64,000 bases of DNA, from positions 29,205,498-29,269,497 of the forward strand of contig NC_026660.2 of assembly GCF_000004075.3 (NCBI RefSeq), written 5' to 3'. A model generated the notes under the pieces. That model saw nothing but the letters and a program-made list of their open reading frames with translations, had not been told where the DNA came from and did not search any database. This document shows, piece by piece, positions 11,340-23,501 of this stretch (the stretch's first letter is position 1; each line of letters opens with the position of its first letter). The position numbers and the translations under genes are program-made. Source of the stretch: Cucumis sativus (lineage: Eukaryota > Streptophyta > Magnoliopsida > Cucurbitales > Cucurbitaceae).

Positions 11340-14155
11340 TATTAAATTAATTTAATGCTAATTTTCAGACCCAAAAATTTGTTCAAAGTTAAACAGCTTC
11401 TCTACTTATAACCTTTTCCCCCCACCTGCAGCCATTTGCTAGGAAGCTACCAGGTTCTATAAAGGCTGGCCAGATTTCTTTTGTCCTTTTTCCAATTCTG
11501 CCTTTTTCTTCAAGTTTGTTTGGTGATATAAGCTGGACCCATTGAAGTAAATATATGTAATTAAAGAAAAAACTTGTTCACAAAATAGTTATAAAAATCG
11601 AACCTTTTTGCTTCTTCTAGTAATATCAGAATACATAGTATATCTAGCTAGATTGTAGGGTTGAAAACACTCAAAATCTATGTTGGACTCTTCACATTGA
11701 TCAATGGTATTGATAAGTGTGGTACCTCATGAATATGCTCCTACTCAAAAATCATATTTGATATGGCGTGGTTGAGGATCCATCAGCTAAGGAGGGAGAT
11801 TTCATCGACAATTTTGACTAATAAGATATACGACCTTGACATCTATGTCAAGATGGTTAAGCAAAAAATAAAATTGGTCATACGTTATATCTTGATTTGC
11901 TCATAATAATAACATCATTGTGTTTAGGATTTAGTATCACATCGATGTAATATCTTGCAAATTACATCAATCCAATTTGATTTGCTCGACTAAATTCATT
12001 CACCAACAACTTTTTCTAGGATTTGTTTTTACATCATAGAAAATATTGTCCCTGTTTTAGATGATGTGTGTTACATTGTTTAGAGAGGAAAATGAAATTA
12101 TGATATGGTTTTTGGAATAAATAATTAAATAAAATGAAAAGAAAATTTTAGTTTTTTTTTTTCTAAAGAAAAAAGGAAGAAAAAAGAAAATAAGTCAGTT
12201 GTTGAGGGATATTATTTAGCATAATACAAAGTTGAAAAGTGACATAAAAATTTCAAAAGAATGGCCGCGAATTCTGACCTTTTCTTTCTCCTTCCTGCTT
12301 AGCTCTGCATCCCATGTGTGTCATTTCATTAATAATCATTTAACTTTAAAGTGCACTTTAAATTTTGTGTAAAATTCAATATATATATATATATATAACT
12401 ATATGTATACCTTTATTAATCCTAGAAAACTATGTAATTTAAAACTAGTTGCTTCAACAATCACATGTGATTCAAAAATTAGGGTATTTTAGTTTCAATC
12501 TAGAAGTTCCGTCAAGATTAAAACTACATTCAAATTAACTTAATGATTTGAATTAATAATGTTATACAAACCCAAAGTTAGATTGCAATAAAAGAATAGA
12601 GAGATATAACAAAATTAATTAAATTAAGGATAAATTACAAAAATCTTTCATCATGGACTAACACAATTGCAAATGTACTAAAATTAGAATTTCAAACTTT
12701 TAATAACTATATAAATTAGATCTATAAATAGAAAATTGAACCCTCACACTTGAATAAATATTACAATTTATACATTTAAGAATTAATTTGACCAAAATTT
12801 AATATTTACAAAAGTTTGAGAACTAAAATTTTAAAATAAAAAAATTAATGATAGAATTGCAACTCCACATCTCTACTTTAGGGTAAATTTATTTTGAAAT
12901 GGGGCGGGGGAGTGGAGTGGAGTGGAGTGGGGGCGGTGGGGGAAGAGAATGAGTAGCAATGACATGCAACACCAAGTCACCAACTACCCACTCCATGGTG
13001 GGAAAAGGGGAAGTGGATTTTTGGGATGTAATGGACGGCCATGATTCTCCTCAACAACTTTATTGGATCAAAAGGAAGGGTGGGGATGATGCATCGTGGA
13101 TAATGTAGTAAAAATGTTCAATAAAGTTGGCTACAAGGATGATCCATCAGATCTGTGAAATTAAAATGTTGGATCTTTTCTTAAACAATGATGGTACAAA
13201 GTTTTCCTTAAAAGAAAAATTGAGAAAATTATTATATAAACTCTAAATTTCTTTTATTCACTATTCATATCTTTAATCTAATTATATGACTGCGTGTATT
13301 AGATGTACTGTTTGTAAATAAATAATTATGAGATAAAACTATTTTCCACAAGCTACTCTATTACAATGACGAGAAATAAAAGACACTTCATGAACATTAA
13401 TTTGTTGAATTCATGCTTGAATTTCATCGAAAATCACTCCAATGGAATAGTACAACCTATGATTTGCTTGTAACTCATACGGTTATTTTCAACTTTTTCA
13501 TATTAATGGAAAAATATTCAAAACTCACCTTATAAAATATAAACCTCCAAATGATACAAAGTTATAAAATTGTTCTCACAATTAAAATTTTTCATCTTCT
13601 TTTTCTTTATTTTTCTCTCTTGTTCTATTTATTTGTAGTAATTTGGAAGTCCAAGACTCATTCCGTGAAGGAAAAATATATAAAATTGCAATTAAATTTG
13701 TTAAATGCTTTTGGAAGAACAATTTAATGGTGCATTTTCTTTATAAACTAGAACAACATTTTATAAAACATAAAAAAATGTAGATTAAGAATTTGAATAT
13801 AAAAAAAGATAATAACTTATCATATACTACATTATCTGTCGCACAAAGTATACATACTTCCAATTTTTTACTTAAGATAAATATATTTAGTAATTCTCTA
13901 GTCATATCAACTTCTATTTTTTTTAAAGAAAAAAAAAACTTCAAAAAACGTGAATTAACAACGACCAAAATCTTCATTGTTCACAAAGATACCAAATCCA
14001 GATAATTCAAGACCTAATTGGTCTGCGTAGTTATTGTCTAAAGGAATTGAGGGCAATTTTTTTAGAGAAATTCAATTGAAACTTCTTCGTTTTTTGTGTT
14101 TATCAACATATTTGGACACATCCATTTTACAAATTAATTATTTTATAAATATCAA
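11340..14155. other. HSF upstream region and AT-rich intergenic DNA
   Basis: The first few hundred bases hold the HSF promoter and leader. The remainder is AT-rich with short TA runs (12381-12398) and one G-rich tract at 12901-12942. Short ORFs such as those near 13741-14005 are low-complexity and overlap on both strands; none looks coding. Confidence 0.6.
12901..12942 (+). repeat. G-rich GGAGT repeat, potential G-quadruplex
   Basis: A 42-base tract begins with GGGG and GGGGG runs, continues through four AGTGG-type units and ends in GGGGG, GG and GGGGG runs. It contains no T-rich or A-rich interruption, in stark contrast to flanks of roughly 70% A+T. Four or more G-runs are close enough to fold as an intrastrand quadruplex. 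Confidence 0.7.
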
Positions 14156-14227
14156 GTTGCTGTGGTGTAGTGGTTATCACGTTAGTCTTACACACTAAAG
14201 GTCCCCAGTTCGATCCTGGGCAGCAAC
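14156..14227 (+). tRNA. tRNA-Val (anticodon UAC)
   Basis: The 72-base sequence folds as a full cloverleaf. The acceptor stem is GTTGCTG paired with CAGCAAC. The anticodon stem is TTAGT paired with ACTAA around the loop CTTACAC, with anticodon TAC at 14189-14191. The T arm is CCCAG-TTCGATC-CTGGG. GTGGTGTAGTGGTTATCAC supplies the D arm and A box, and GTTCGATCC the B box. There is no intron. T-runs shortly downstream can serve as the RNA polymerase III terminator. Confidence 0.95.
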
Positions 14228-14491
14228 ATTACATTTCCCTTTATTTTTCTTTTCAAATATCTTATGGTCCAGTATATTTCGAATCTATTTTAATAATTTA
14301 ACCTTTTTTTTCTTTTCCGTCCTAGGAGTTCATGATTGCAGCCTCACCAATAAACAACCACAAGATTCAAAAGTCAGATTTATAGAAAATATAGTGACTG
14401 AAATTATTCATATGGACCAAAATGGTCACCAAATATATAATAAAAATTACTCACAAATGTTCAAAAAATAATTGCTTTTTATACACATCAA

Positions 14492-14563
14492 GTTGCTGTG
14501 GTGTAGTGGTTATCACGTTAGTCTTACACACTAAAGGTCCCCAGTTCGATCCTGGGCAGCAAC
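14492..14563 (+). tRNA. tRNA-Val (anticodon UAC), second copy
   Basis: Identical over all 72 bases to the copy 336 bases upstream, including the TAC anticodon (14525-14527). Both copies are immediately preceded by ATCA-A/TCAAG-like bases and followed by T-rich DNA. The more distant flanks differ, so the repeated unit is little larger than the gene itself. Confidence 0.95.
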
Positions 14564-14592
14564 ACTTTCTTTTCCTTTTTCCCGAAATTTCT

Positions 14593-15160
14593 TATTCTCA
14601 TTGGGCCTAAAATGAACTGGGCTCGTCTATCTTCGGCTTAACAATTTGAGCCGGCTTAAACAACAAAAGGTCCACCATAGCTAAGTTGTGCTCATCATTT
14701 GGATCGTATACTTGAGCAGAAAATTGGTCCTTTTCCTTCTCTTTGGGCCTAACATGAAGTGGGCTTGGCTATCTACGGCTCTACAATTTGGGTCGGCTTA
14801 AACAACAAAAGGTCCACCATATTTGAGCAGAAAATTGGTCTTTTTCCCCCAAATTTTTTATTCTTCTCATTGGGCTTAATGAAGTGGGCTCGGCTATCTT
14901 CGGCTCCACAATTTCGGCTGGCTTAAACAACAAAAGGTCCACCATAGCACATTGGGCTCATTATTTGGATCGTATACTTGAGCAGAAAATTTGGTCTTTT
15001 TCCACGAAATCCAATTTCTTACCCCTCATTGGGCCGAAAGAAAGTGGGCTCGCCTATCTACGGCTCCAAATATTGGGCCGGCTTAAACAACGAAAGGTCC
15101 ACCCATAGCTACATTGGACTCATTATTTGGATCGTATACTTGATCAGAAAATTGGATCTT
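14593..15160. repeat. four degenerate tandem units of about 125-160 bp
   Basis: Four consecutive units begin near 14593, 14739, 14864 and 15026. Each carries, in order, a TTGGGCC/TTGGGCT block, AGTGGGCTCG, CTATCTWCGGCT, GGCTTAAACAAC, AAAGGTCCACC, TTTGGATCGTATACTTGA and CAGAAAATTGG. Unit 2 lacks the segment between the CCACCATA and TTTGAGCAGAAA blocks. GGGCC-type motifs recur often. Short ORFs across it (14884-15166) are by-products of the repeat. No coding role is apparent. Confidence 0.85.
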
Positions 15161-15791
15161 GAGTGATGGTAAAATGGTATGGTAAATTTTCTGTTTTAGT
15201 AAGTCTTGAAACATTTTTCTCGAAAGTAAAAAAGTTAATGTAACTTTTGGAAGAATGGAAACATTGTACAAAGTTTTGAGGTAAATTATCATTTACCCAA
15301 AAGAAATAGAATCTCCTTTCAAAATCCCAAATTCCAACCAAACCATGAAACATTTTTCGTCTTCTCAAGAACTACTTCAATTTTCATCTATTTTTTTCAA
15401 GGTTGGTTATTCACGCTTCTCGTCTTCTTTTTGTGCTGATCATTTACGAACAAAATCGGTAGTTTTAGAAAAGTATATGAATTAAAATTAAACAACTAAA
15501 AATATAAAGATTAAAATAAAATAAAATCTAAAAGTTGATGAACTAAAACTAGATAATTAAAAATATAAATACTAAAATAAAATGAAATTTAAGTATATGA
15601 ACGAAATTGAATTTTTATTTTTCTTTTGCGGTGACCACATGAAATTTCTCAATATCTATTTCCATTTTCACCTAATTCATTTAATTTTCATTATTCATGC
15701 CTTTCATGTTTTCACTTTCCGTTTATTTACTAAGAAAAACGGTATTAACAAAGTATGCTAGTTTGGTGTTGACAATTTTTAAGAAGAGAAA

Positions 15792-15954
15792 GTTGCAAAC
15801 TTAGCAATTAAATTTAAAATAATTAAGTACATAACAATATTTTTAAAAACTTACAAATATAGCAAAAATTTTCAAATTATATCAACTATCGTTTTGCTAT
15901 ATTTACAATTTTTTTTAAATGTTGCTATATCCTTAATTATTATTCCTCAAATGG
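15792..15954 (+). mobile_element. dispersed repeat, short copy (copy A)
   Basis: Begins GTTGCAAACTTAGCAATTAA and ends CCTTAATTATTATTCCTCAA plus ATGG. Both ends match, in order and orientation, the longer copy at 54291-54530. This copy lacks the internal palindromic block of the other. It is too short for coding capacity, so it is either a non-autonomous element or a deletion derivative. No target-site duplication was identified. Confidence 0.6.
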
Positions 15955-16338
15955 TCATCTATTACAATTACCTTTTAATAAAGAAATTGAGATGAAGATA
16001 TATTTAACAAAAATAATTTCAAATTTATTTTAGAAGGTACAAATAATAGAACGTATAGATTATATTATAAGGTTGAATAACATGTATATAAATAAATACA
16101 TCATATAACTTGAAAGAATGATTGTGGACATCTTTTATATGAATATTGATGTTGAAAGTTCTTTTCTCCTTTCTCCATCTATGTAATATAATATTAACAT
16201 ATGAATGAATACATTGCTAAAATCTTTCAATTACATTATAATTTTTTTTAGCGTATAACAATCGTGGAATATAAATATAAACTCCCACCTACTTCTAAGG
16301 TGGAATGTTACATCAATTAAGTTCAATTTCAATTGTTG

Positions 16339-16440
16339 CACAACAATTGAAGTGGTACCATATTATTTGATTGGATCAAGTAAGAGGTCCACAACAATTG
16401 AAGTGGTACCAGATTATTTGATTGGATCAAGTAAGAGGTC
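16339..16440. repeat. 51-bp tandem duplication beside a small palindrome
   Basis: The unit starting CACAACAATTGAAGTGGTAC and ending TAAGAGGTC occurs at 16339-16389 and 16390-16440 with one difference (TATTA versus GATTA after CCA). The left edge lies in an inverted repeat, CAATTGTTG-CA-CAACAATTG, at 16330-16349, which may have helped trigger the duplication. Confidence 0.85.
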
Positions 16441-16815
16441 CACGAGAGCACATAACAACTAGTCGATAACATAAGATAAACACATAAATAAAGAAAACGG
16501 CTTCTAATTTGAGTAATAAGAATAATAAGAACCACTATGTAGGTAATACATAGCCATTGGTTCAATCTTACTACTATATTTTATAAGTTGAACATGTACA
16601 TATATTGATTACCTATGTAAAGTACTAAACGAGCCAGAAAAAGGTAAAAAAAAAGTGTGTATATAAGCATATTAGTTGTCCATGAGCTAACTTCCAAAAG
16701 CCTATACAGAGAATACAAAGACAACAAATATCTTCTTTTTTTTCCTTTTGCTCTTTCTTCTTCCTTTCTTTCTTCTTGTCTTGAAAATGGGGGTGTTTCC
16801 ACGCATACAATATCA

Positions 16816-17532
16816 TTAGAAGACAAGAACGCATAGAATTACACAGCAGAAGAGGAAAATGGAGATTCTGTTCAATGACTTGTCTACCTGCATTTCCTGT
16901 CTTCTCAGTCGGTTCCTACTGCTCCCTGTTAGCTGGTAAGAGTTACGGTAAGAGTATAAGTTATCCGAGTTCCCGAAGACCCTCGCATGCACGAAATCCC
17001 CGATCATTCCAACAACTGGATGGTGAAAACTACTGAATGATGTTCTTGCAAGGTTTAGCAAAGGGGATGCTGAATCTTCTTCATAATTGGCAAAAAGAAG
17101 GGGGTCGTGGTTCGGTCGCTGATAAGGATTTCGATATGGAAGTTGCTGTTGGTGTGTGCTGGGAGTAGCAAGAATCTGATTACCACAAGCTGAAGGTCTA
17201 GGAGGTATGTTAATGTCATGATGCATTGCTTTGTCTTCAGGCTCGACTTCCTCTGCCGTTTGGCCACGACCGTAAAGAGGAACCATTGTGGTGTGGGAAA
17301 TATCAGCCTTGCAAACAGGGCACTGCGGGTGCTCGTCAATGGCAAGAGAGGCACTCTGGACGTGTAGCCATTTATAGATGCAAGGCCAGCAGTATAAGTG
17401 GCCACAGAGAGTAACCACAGGCTCATGGGCAAAGTCTAAGCAAATGTTACAATCAAAACAACCCTTGTAGTTCTCTCGCTCTGTGCCAGAAACATGTTTC
17501 CATCCTTGCGCAAAGTACTGCTCAAAGGCCAT
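16816..17532 (-). CDS. RMA-type E3 ubiquitin ligase, RING finger with C-terminal membrane anchor
   Basis: A single coding exon of 238 aa starting MAFEQYFAQG. A C3HC4 RING finger is complete: Cys28, Cys31, Cys43, His45, Cys48, Cys51, Cys71 and Cys74, within CNICLDFAHEPVVTLCGHLY and ending CPVCKADI. A polar, proline-rich middle follows, and the last 17 or so residues (RISIFLFCCVILCVLVF) form a tail-anchor helix. This is the layout of Arabidopsis RMA1-RMA3, ER-membrane E3 ligases for ER-associated degradation and aquaporin traffic. The upstream in-frame ATG at 17574 is ignored because TTTACCAG/GAAGC gives a good 3' splice site at 17560, inside that extension. RMA genes commonly have a 5'UTR intron. 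Which RMA paralogue this is cannot be told by eye. Confidence 0.92.
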   Translation of the reverse strand: MAFEQYFAQGWKHVSGTERENYKGCFDCNICLDFAHEPVVTLCGHLYCWPCIYKWLHVQSASLAIDEHPQCPVCKADISHTTMVPLYGRGQTAEEVEPEDKAMHHDINIPPRPSACGNQILATPSTHQQQLPYRNPYQRPNHDPLLFANYEEDSASPLLNLARTSFSSFHHPVVGMIGDFVHARVFGNSDNLYSYRNSYQLTGSSRNRLRRQEMQVDKSLNRISIFLFCCVILCVLVF

Positions 17533-19480
17533 GGATTTGTCAAGAAACTGCAGATGCTTCCTGGTAAAGCACACGATAACAAATTATAAGGAAAATTTTC
17601 CCATCTGAAAAGATATTGGTAAACAGTAATTAAAAACAGAATTTAAAGCTAAGTTTATGGTTTGTGGGAAGAAAGTTAAAAACAATTGATCATTACGGAC
17701 TACCCAAATAGAAGGTTGGTGGGACATTTAAGATACCTAAAACCCAATTGGAAGTGACCAACCATGTGACCGACTTTATTTCAGAGTAGTTAGATGCCTA
17801 ATTAACACATCCTGCAAGAGTTTAATTACTCAAGACCAACCACAAAATGAACACAGATATGGAAGGAAGCAAGCTACTACTAGGTAAGAGAGGATGGGTA
17901 ATATCAATAAAATAGCAAACAGATCAACCAAATTATTGAGTTGGGTAAAATTCTAGAATACTCACAGCCCCATAAAATCAATCAGCCACATGGCAAATTC
18001 AAATGCAAAGAGCTTTCAATTGATTAACTGAATGTGTTTAGCTCTTAAATTCTATAGAATAGCAATGGTGAAACAATGGCAAAAAACAGCTATTGTAATG
18101 AATTAGCAATTAAAGCAGTCAACTTAGAGCTAACCATAGTAATAATACATGTAAAGCAAGCAATACCCATACCCAATGATTGAAGAAAATGACTACATTA
18201 TTTACTCATATGCCCAATGAATAAATACAGAAGAAGAGGACCTAAATGTTAAATCATTGTTTAGCTAGTTTGCCAAGAAGAAAAGTGTATTCCTGGCACA
18301 TTGTCCTCCTCAGTGTGCCCATATTCACAATATGCAGGCAGAAACGTACTCATTTATTAGATACCCACTCCAGAATCGTGATACCTCTTATCCCTTTCTC
18401 TTCCCCATTCAATATTTAGGGGTCCATCCACAAGAAAAAGTCATAAATGGAACTTCAAGTGGTAACTCCAGAAAACCAAATCCTCTTCTAGTTTTCCTTA
18501 AAGAGCCCAAAATCAAATGGTTAGGAATTTGCTGAACTCTAGACATATAATGTGATAAATGCTGCACACAGCAGACAAGAAACAAGAGGATATCTCACTG
18601 CTTCAAAATGCTTTCACACGAAAAAAAAAAAAAAAAATACAGAATTAAGAGGGAACAACTTTTCTCCTACGTGAAAAAAATCTCTGCTGTTCTAATTTTT
18701 AATTTTATGATAGATATATAAGAACAGATCGTGTTAGCAAATTGAATCAAATCGTCAGACCCAAAGGCTAAATAAATTACTCCCAGTGTGTGTTGCTCGG
18801 ATTATTTTCCATCGACCAGAAACAGATAAAAGTGGTCGATTACCTAACAAAGCTGTCAATGATGAAAATTCATCAACCAAAGCCGCAAGGATCCATAAGA
18901 AACCCTGCTCTTTCCAACCATAGAATGAGAACTCTAATCATAAATACACAGTACAACCGGTAGGCCGAACATTCAAAAGAATTTCTAATGAAACCACTGG
19001 TGTATTCTCACATACATAAAATTATCATACAACAGCCAAATACAACACTCCCAATTTTAAAAAATTAAAAAGAAACACAGAGTGGGAAGAAAAAGAGCTA
19101 TAAACAGAAAACTTATCCAGAATGAAAGATCCAGAAAACAAAAATGCTACCAGAAAATCTGAGAACGCGATCGCTACAATGAAACATCGCAAACAAATAG
19201 TAAGAAATTAAGAACAAAAATGGATTAATCAACAAATGGAAAGAAGCGTGAAAACTTCCACCTCAACGAACACAATCACAGGGAAAGGGAGCAAGAATAC
19301 AAAGAGAAAAGTATTGATGAAAGTTGAAATTCAGTGGTTAACCTGGGACAGAGATAGAGAGAAAAAACTGGTTGCAGAGAATAGAGGGAATGTTAATGTA
19401 GAAATGAAAAAGGTTGAGGAAGGAGAAGAAGACAGAACGGGAAACAGAGATAAGAAGAAGTTTGAGTACGAGAGATAATG
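17533..19480 (-). other. probable 5'UTR of the RMA-type gene with a long leader intron
   Basis: On the minus strand, a 5' leader exon near 19342-19480 could end at CCCAG/GTTAAC. It could splice to the acceptor at 17561-17563, leaving an intron of about 1.8 kb. No protein-coding segment was recognised in it. The exact cap site and donor are inferred. The 80-codon plus-strand ORF at 19236-19478 is antisense to this purine-rich leader and does not resemble a protein. Confidence 0.5.
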
Positions 19481-20539
19481 ATGGAGCGTAAAACGTCTCG
19501 TGAGATTGGGGTTTTATTGACGAACCTCCGTTTTCTTTAACAATACTTAATGGGCCCTACATTTTGTGCTGACATGGCATAATCTCATATCATACCCTCT
19601 TTTTCCTTCTCTGCTTTTCTTGTTTCCTAACAACACAATCACTTTTTTGGAGTTCTGTTAGCGTTTAGGATACTTTTTGTTTTTAAAACTTTAAAATTTG
19701 TTCTAAATAAATGCTCAAAAAAGTTAAAATTAAAATAAAGATGATATTCATTGTAGTAATTGATGGGTAAAAACTAAAATAAATATGTAATATTCTTTAT
19801 ATTATATGTCGAATGAACATAAAATGATGTGTAAATATTATTATTTTGTAATGTTATGTGGCACGCAAAACTTTGGAGAAGCAAATTTCTATAGCTTTGC
19901 ACTCTAGTTATTGTGAAAAAAAAAGGTTAAAATAAAGATGGTATTTTTTTTTATAACAAATTTCCTTAAATGAAATGAAACTTCTAGAAGCTTGGGGGCA
20001 TAATTAAAATATACAATAAAGTTTTTTGGTATTTTATATAATCAATGTTTAACCCATTGCCAATTTTACAAATTATTTAAGTTAAAGAAAAAGTTTAAAT
20101 GCCATTTTTGTTCACATTTTATTTTAGTTTTAAATTTTTAAATTGTTTAATTTTAATCCATATACTTTCAATTAATTTTAAATTTAGTCCTTTAAAATTA
20201 ATTTTAAACAACATAGGCTATGCTATGCTATTGACCAAAATTGGGTGTAATCTAAAGTATAATAAAGAGCACTAAACTAAAATCAAATGTAATTATTGTT
20301 ATTTTTGAAAAAATCCAATGTAACTCAAAAGATATAAAGATATCAAATGATATAACACCATATATTGGGAGGAAAATAATAAACATTAACTGTTTCCATT
20401 TAATTGGTAAGGAAGTGAACTAATTACGGGTTGATGTTTTCAACACCATTCAATGTAGTTTAGTATACTAATTATAGATTCAAAAAAGTTATAGTTACGT
20501 GTGTGTGTGTTTTTGTTCTTTAAAAAGACTATCGAGGTA

Positions 20540-21300
20540 GAGGTAGCAGCCAATAAGGGTGGTTGGAGGTTGACGATATAACGGTAGACTTTTGAAACAT
20601 TTAACTTTTTTTTTTATATTTTTATCCATAAGTACTTTTATCATACTTTATCAAATAAATGATTGAAATATCAAGGATAGTGAGTTCGTTATACATTTGC
20701 AACAAGTTTAACCTAATTTTGTATTAACAAATTAGAATTATGTTGTTTGATATATAACCCTTATTTTTATCCTATTGAAATGAAAATCAATATGATTATT
20801 ATCTCAAAATTCAATGCTTTCATTCTTCGAGTACTCAGTAAAAAAAACACATACACATACAATAAATTAATAATTTAAAATAATACTTATCAAAAGTTCG
20901 TTTGAAGTTGTAACTACTAAAATTGGTGTTGTCCATTAGTGATTAAGGACAAAGGTGGTGATGATTATTGAAGTTGGGTAGAGGTAGCCACCAATGATGG
21001 AGGTTGGAGGTTGTCAATGGCGTAATTGCTATCGACCATAGACAAATTAACAACAAAGTCATGACAACACAGTGAAAGTGAGGTAAATGACTTTTGAGAC
21101 ACTTCGATAATTTTTCTTTATATTTTATCCATAAATACTTTTACTCTACTTTATCAAATAATTAAATGATTGAGATATTATACTTGTTAATGATAATGAG
21201 TATGTTACGCATGAAAGTTATACCTTTGCAACAAGTTTAACCTAATTTTTGTAATAACGACATCATGTTGTTTGATATATAAACCTTATTTTTATCCCAT
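20540..21300. repeat. diverged direct duplication, two copies about 420 bp apart
   Basis: About 20540-20780 and 20955-21300 share blocks in the same order. These are GGTTGGAGGTTG, GACTTTTGA, a TTTTATCCATAA block with TACTTTTA, CTTTATCAAATAA, AATGATTGA, GCAACAAGTTTAACCTAATTT, and GTTGTTTGATATATAA followed by CTTATTTTTATCC. Substitutions and indels are scattered throughout, so the event is old. Confidence 0.7.
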
Positions 21301-23383
21301 ATATATTGACATGAACAACTAATACATATTTGTCATCAAGTGCAATGGAGAATGCCTTCCTACATTTTTAAATTTAATCTCATAAGACTAAAATATTGTT
21401 CATGTTCTTTTCTTAACTTAACCTCCTTGTTATATATATGAGTTAATGTCTTCTTTCTTTCCTTTTTTTTTTTATCTAAATAGAATACTCTTCTGACAGT
21501 TGTTTGCTTCTAGAAACTCTGAAAAGTACAATCTTGAGTTGATTTAAGTTCAAATTACTGTTTCTGTTGAATTAACATTAGCTAGAAAAGATAAAAAAAT
21601 CAAAATTGTAAAGTGATTTGTTCTGTTTGGAAGAAAACGATGATGCTATATAATACTTTGAATGATAAAGAAATCTAACCCAAATAAAGACATATGTATA
21701 CATCTGCATATTCAAATTCACACATTTTATATTATTATTGAACAAAAATAAAATTTCAGAAGTTAATCGTCAGCTACATTGGCTACAGGATAAATAATAA
21801 TGATTCTTTCTTTTAAAAAAAAATATTAAATCAGATTTAAATTTAACCTAGCCCAAGCTAATCAAATTTCTCAATTAGAAAAGTCTAGCTAGTTTGGGAT
21901 GTACTAACTCGTATTAATTAATTTTTTATGCACATGTCGAAATTTTCATATTTTCTATAAACTTTGTATTGATACCGGAATGAATTGATATTTACATAAT
22001 GAAACATACAAAATAAGCTATAAAAAAATATCGTTATTGTAATATTTTAAATATAATATAAACAATAGAGGTTAATTCCGTCGTGTTATTTTCTATTTTA
22101 AAAACTTTTTGTCAACCTTTATTGATATATTTTTCTTTTGTAATTTGTAGATTAAAATTTTGATATTTTATCGATATTAACATTTTAAATTTTTGTTAAA
22201 ATATCTTGATTATGTTATTTATCAGTCCAAATAACACACCTATAAACCTTTAGGCAAAAAAAATTGAAAATAACTTATAATGCACCTACAATTTATCATT
22301 GAATTTTTTTTTATAGGATTTAAAAAAATTATTTTAATATATTACGTATTTATTATATTTAAGAAAAACTAATGGAAAATTAAAATAAAAAGTAGAGATT
22401 GTTGGGTCCTTCTAATTCAAATGACCATTATCATTATTGCAAAAAGAACACCACATGTGGGTCTAATCTTATCCTCTTGTTTGTACCAAATTTGGTCGAA
22501 AGGATAATTTTCTTTTTTCTCGTTCTTTTAGAAGTTTGGAATTTTGGTCACGCATCCCAAAATTTAATGTTTGAATTGAGATATTAAAAGAATAATAGTT
22601 TAAGTATTACATTAATATATTATACATATTGAGTTATATATGATGAATGTTTCATTAAATATAATTTTGAAGGTAACAAGGAAGATGATTGTGGGGTTGG
22701 CACACCGAAGGCTAAATTCTTTGATTTTTATTTGTATTATTTAAATTACATGAAGTTATAATAAAGTTTATTTTAAAATTAATTGAAATACTTAATCTGC
22801 CGTCGTGAAATGGTATGGATCAGTTGTTGTTCTAGAAGCAATATTTCATATTATCTTCAAATCAGCGAATGAAATAAATAGTATATAATATTTCTATTTT
22901 TTAAAAAAGAAAGGAAAAACAATGACCGATTGACAGCACAAAAAACAAAATTTGATATAAATATCTTTTAACAAATACAAAAAGAATTTTTTAGTGGTTG
23001 GACCCACAACTTAAAGAGTTAAATTAAATATGAAAAATGATGTTTTTTTGGTTGTAGAGTATATGAACATTTTGGACAAAACAAAGAGTGAGTAATGAAC
23101 TTTCTTCTATGGTTTTGGAAGGCAAGTCATGTTCATGTTAGTATGAGTCTCGTTCTATTGAGGAATGGACAAGTAAATCAGAGGAGACACTTATGAAAAA
23201 CCTACTCACTTGATTGAAAAATCTATTAAGTTACTTAAGGTACTCTCTGTGTATATAGTTGAGATGATTCTATATGTCAACGTAAGTATAATACATTAAA
23301 TAAAAATGTTACATATCTTTCTAAGAGTCAATGTCTACCATTTTTATTAAACTGAAAAAGTTACATTTTCATATATTCTAAAT

Positions 23384-23501
23384 AATCTTAGGCTTGACTT
23401 GCATGTTTGAATTGCACATAAGATTACAGTATGAATTTGGTTAATCTTAGGCTTGACTTGCATGTGTGAATTGCACATAAGATTACAGTATGAATTTGGT
23501 T
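23384..23501. repeat. 59-bp tandem duplication
   Basis: The unit from AATCTTAGGCTTGACTTGCA to GAATTTGGTT occurs at 23384-23442 and 23443-23501 with a single T/G difference. It is therefore recent. Confidence 0.9.

Larger units (their letters stand above)
15161..16815. other. AT-rich intergenic DNA before the RING gene
   Basis: No credible gene. It holds one copy of a dispersed repeat (15792-15954), a 51-bp tandem duplication (16339-16440) and the 3' flank of the minus-strand RING gene. Confidence 0.6.

Noticed and set aside
16330-16349. Palindrome CAATTGTTG-CA-CAACAATTG as an operator
   Set aside because: Far from any gene start and at the edge of a tandem duplication; better explained as a by-product.
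17533-17574. N-terminal extension MCFTRKHLQFLDKS on the RMA-type protein
   Set aside because: A good 3' splice site (TTTACCAG) falls inside it, and RMA proteins start at the MAFEQ-like position.
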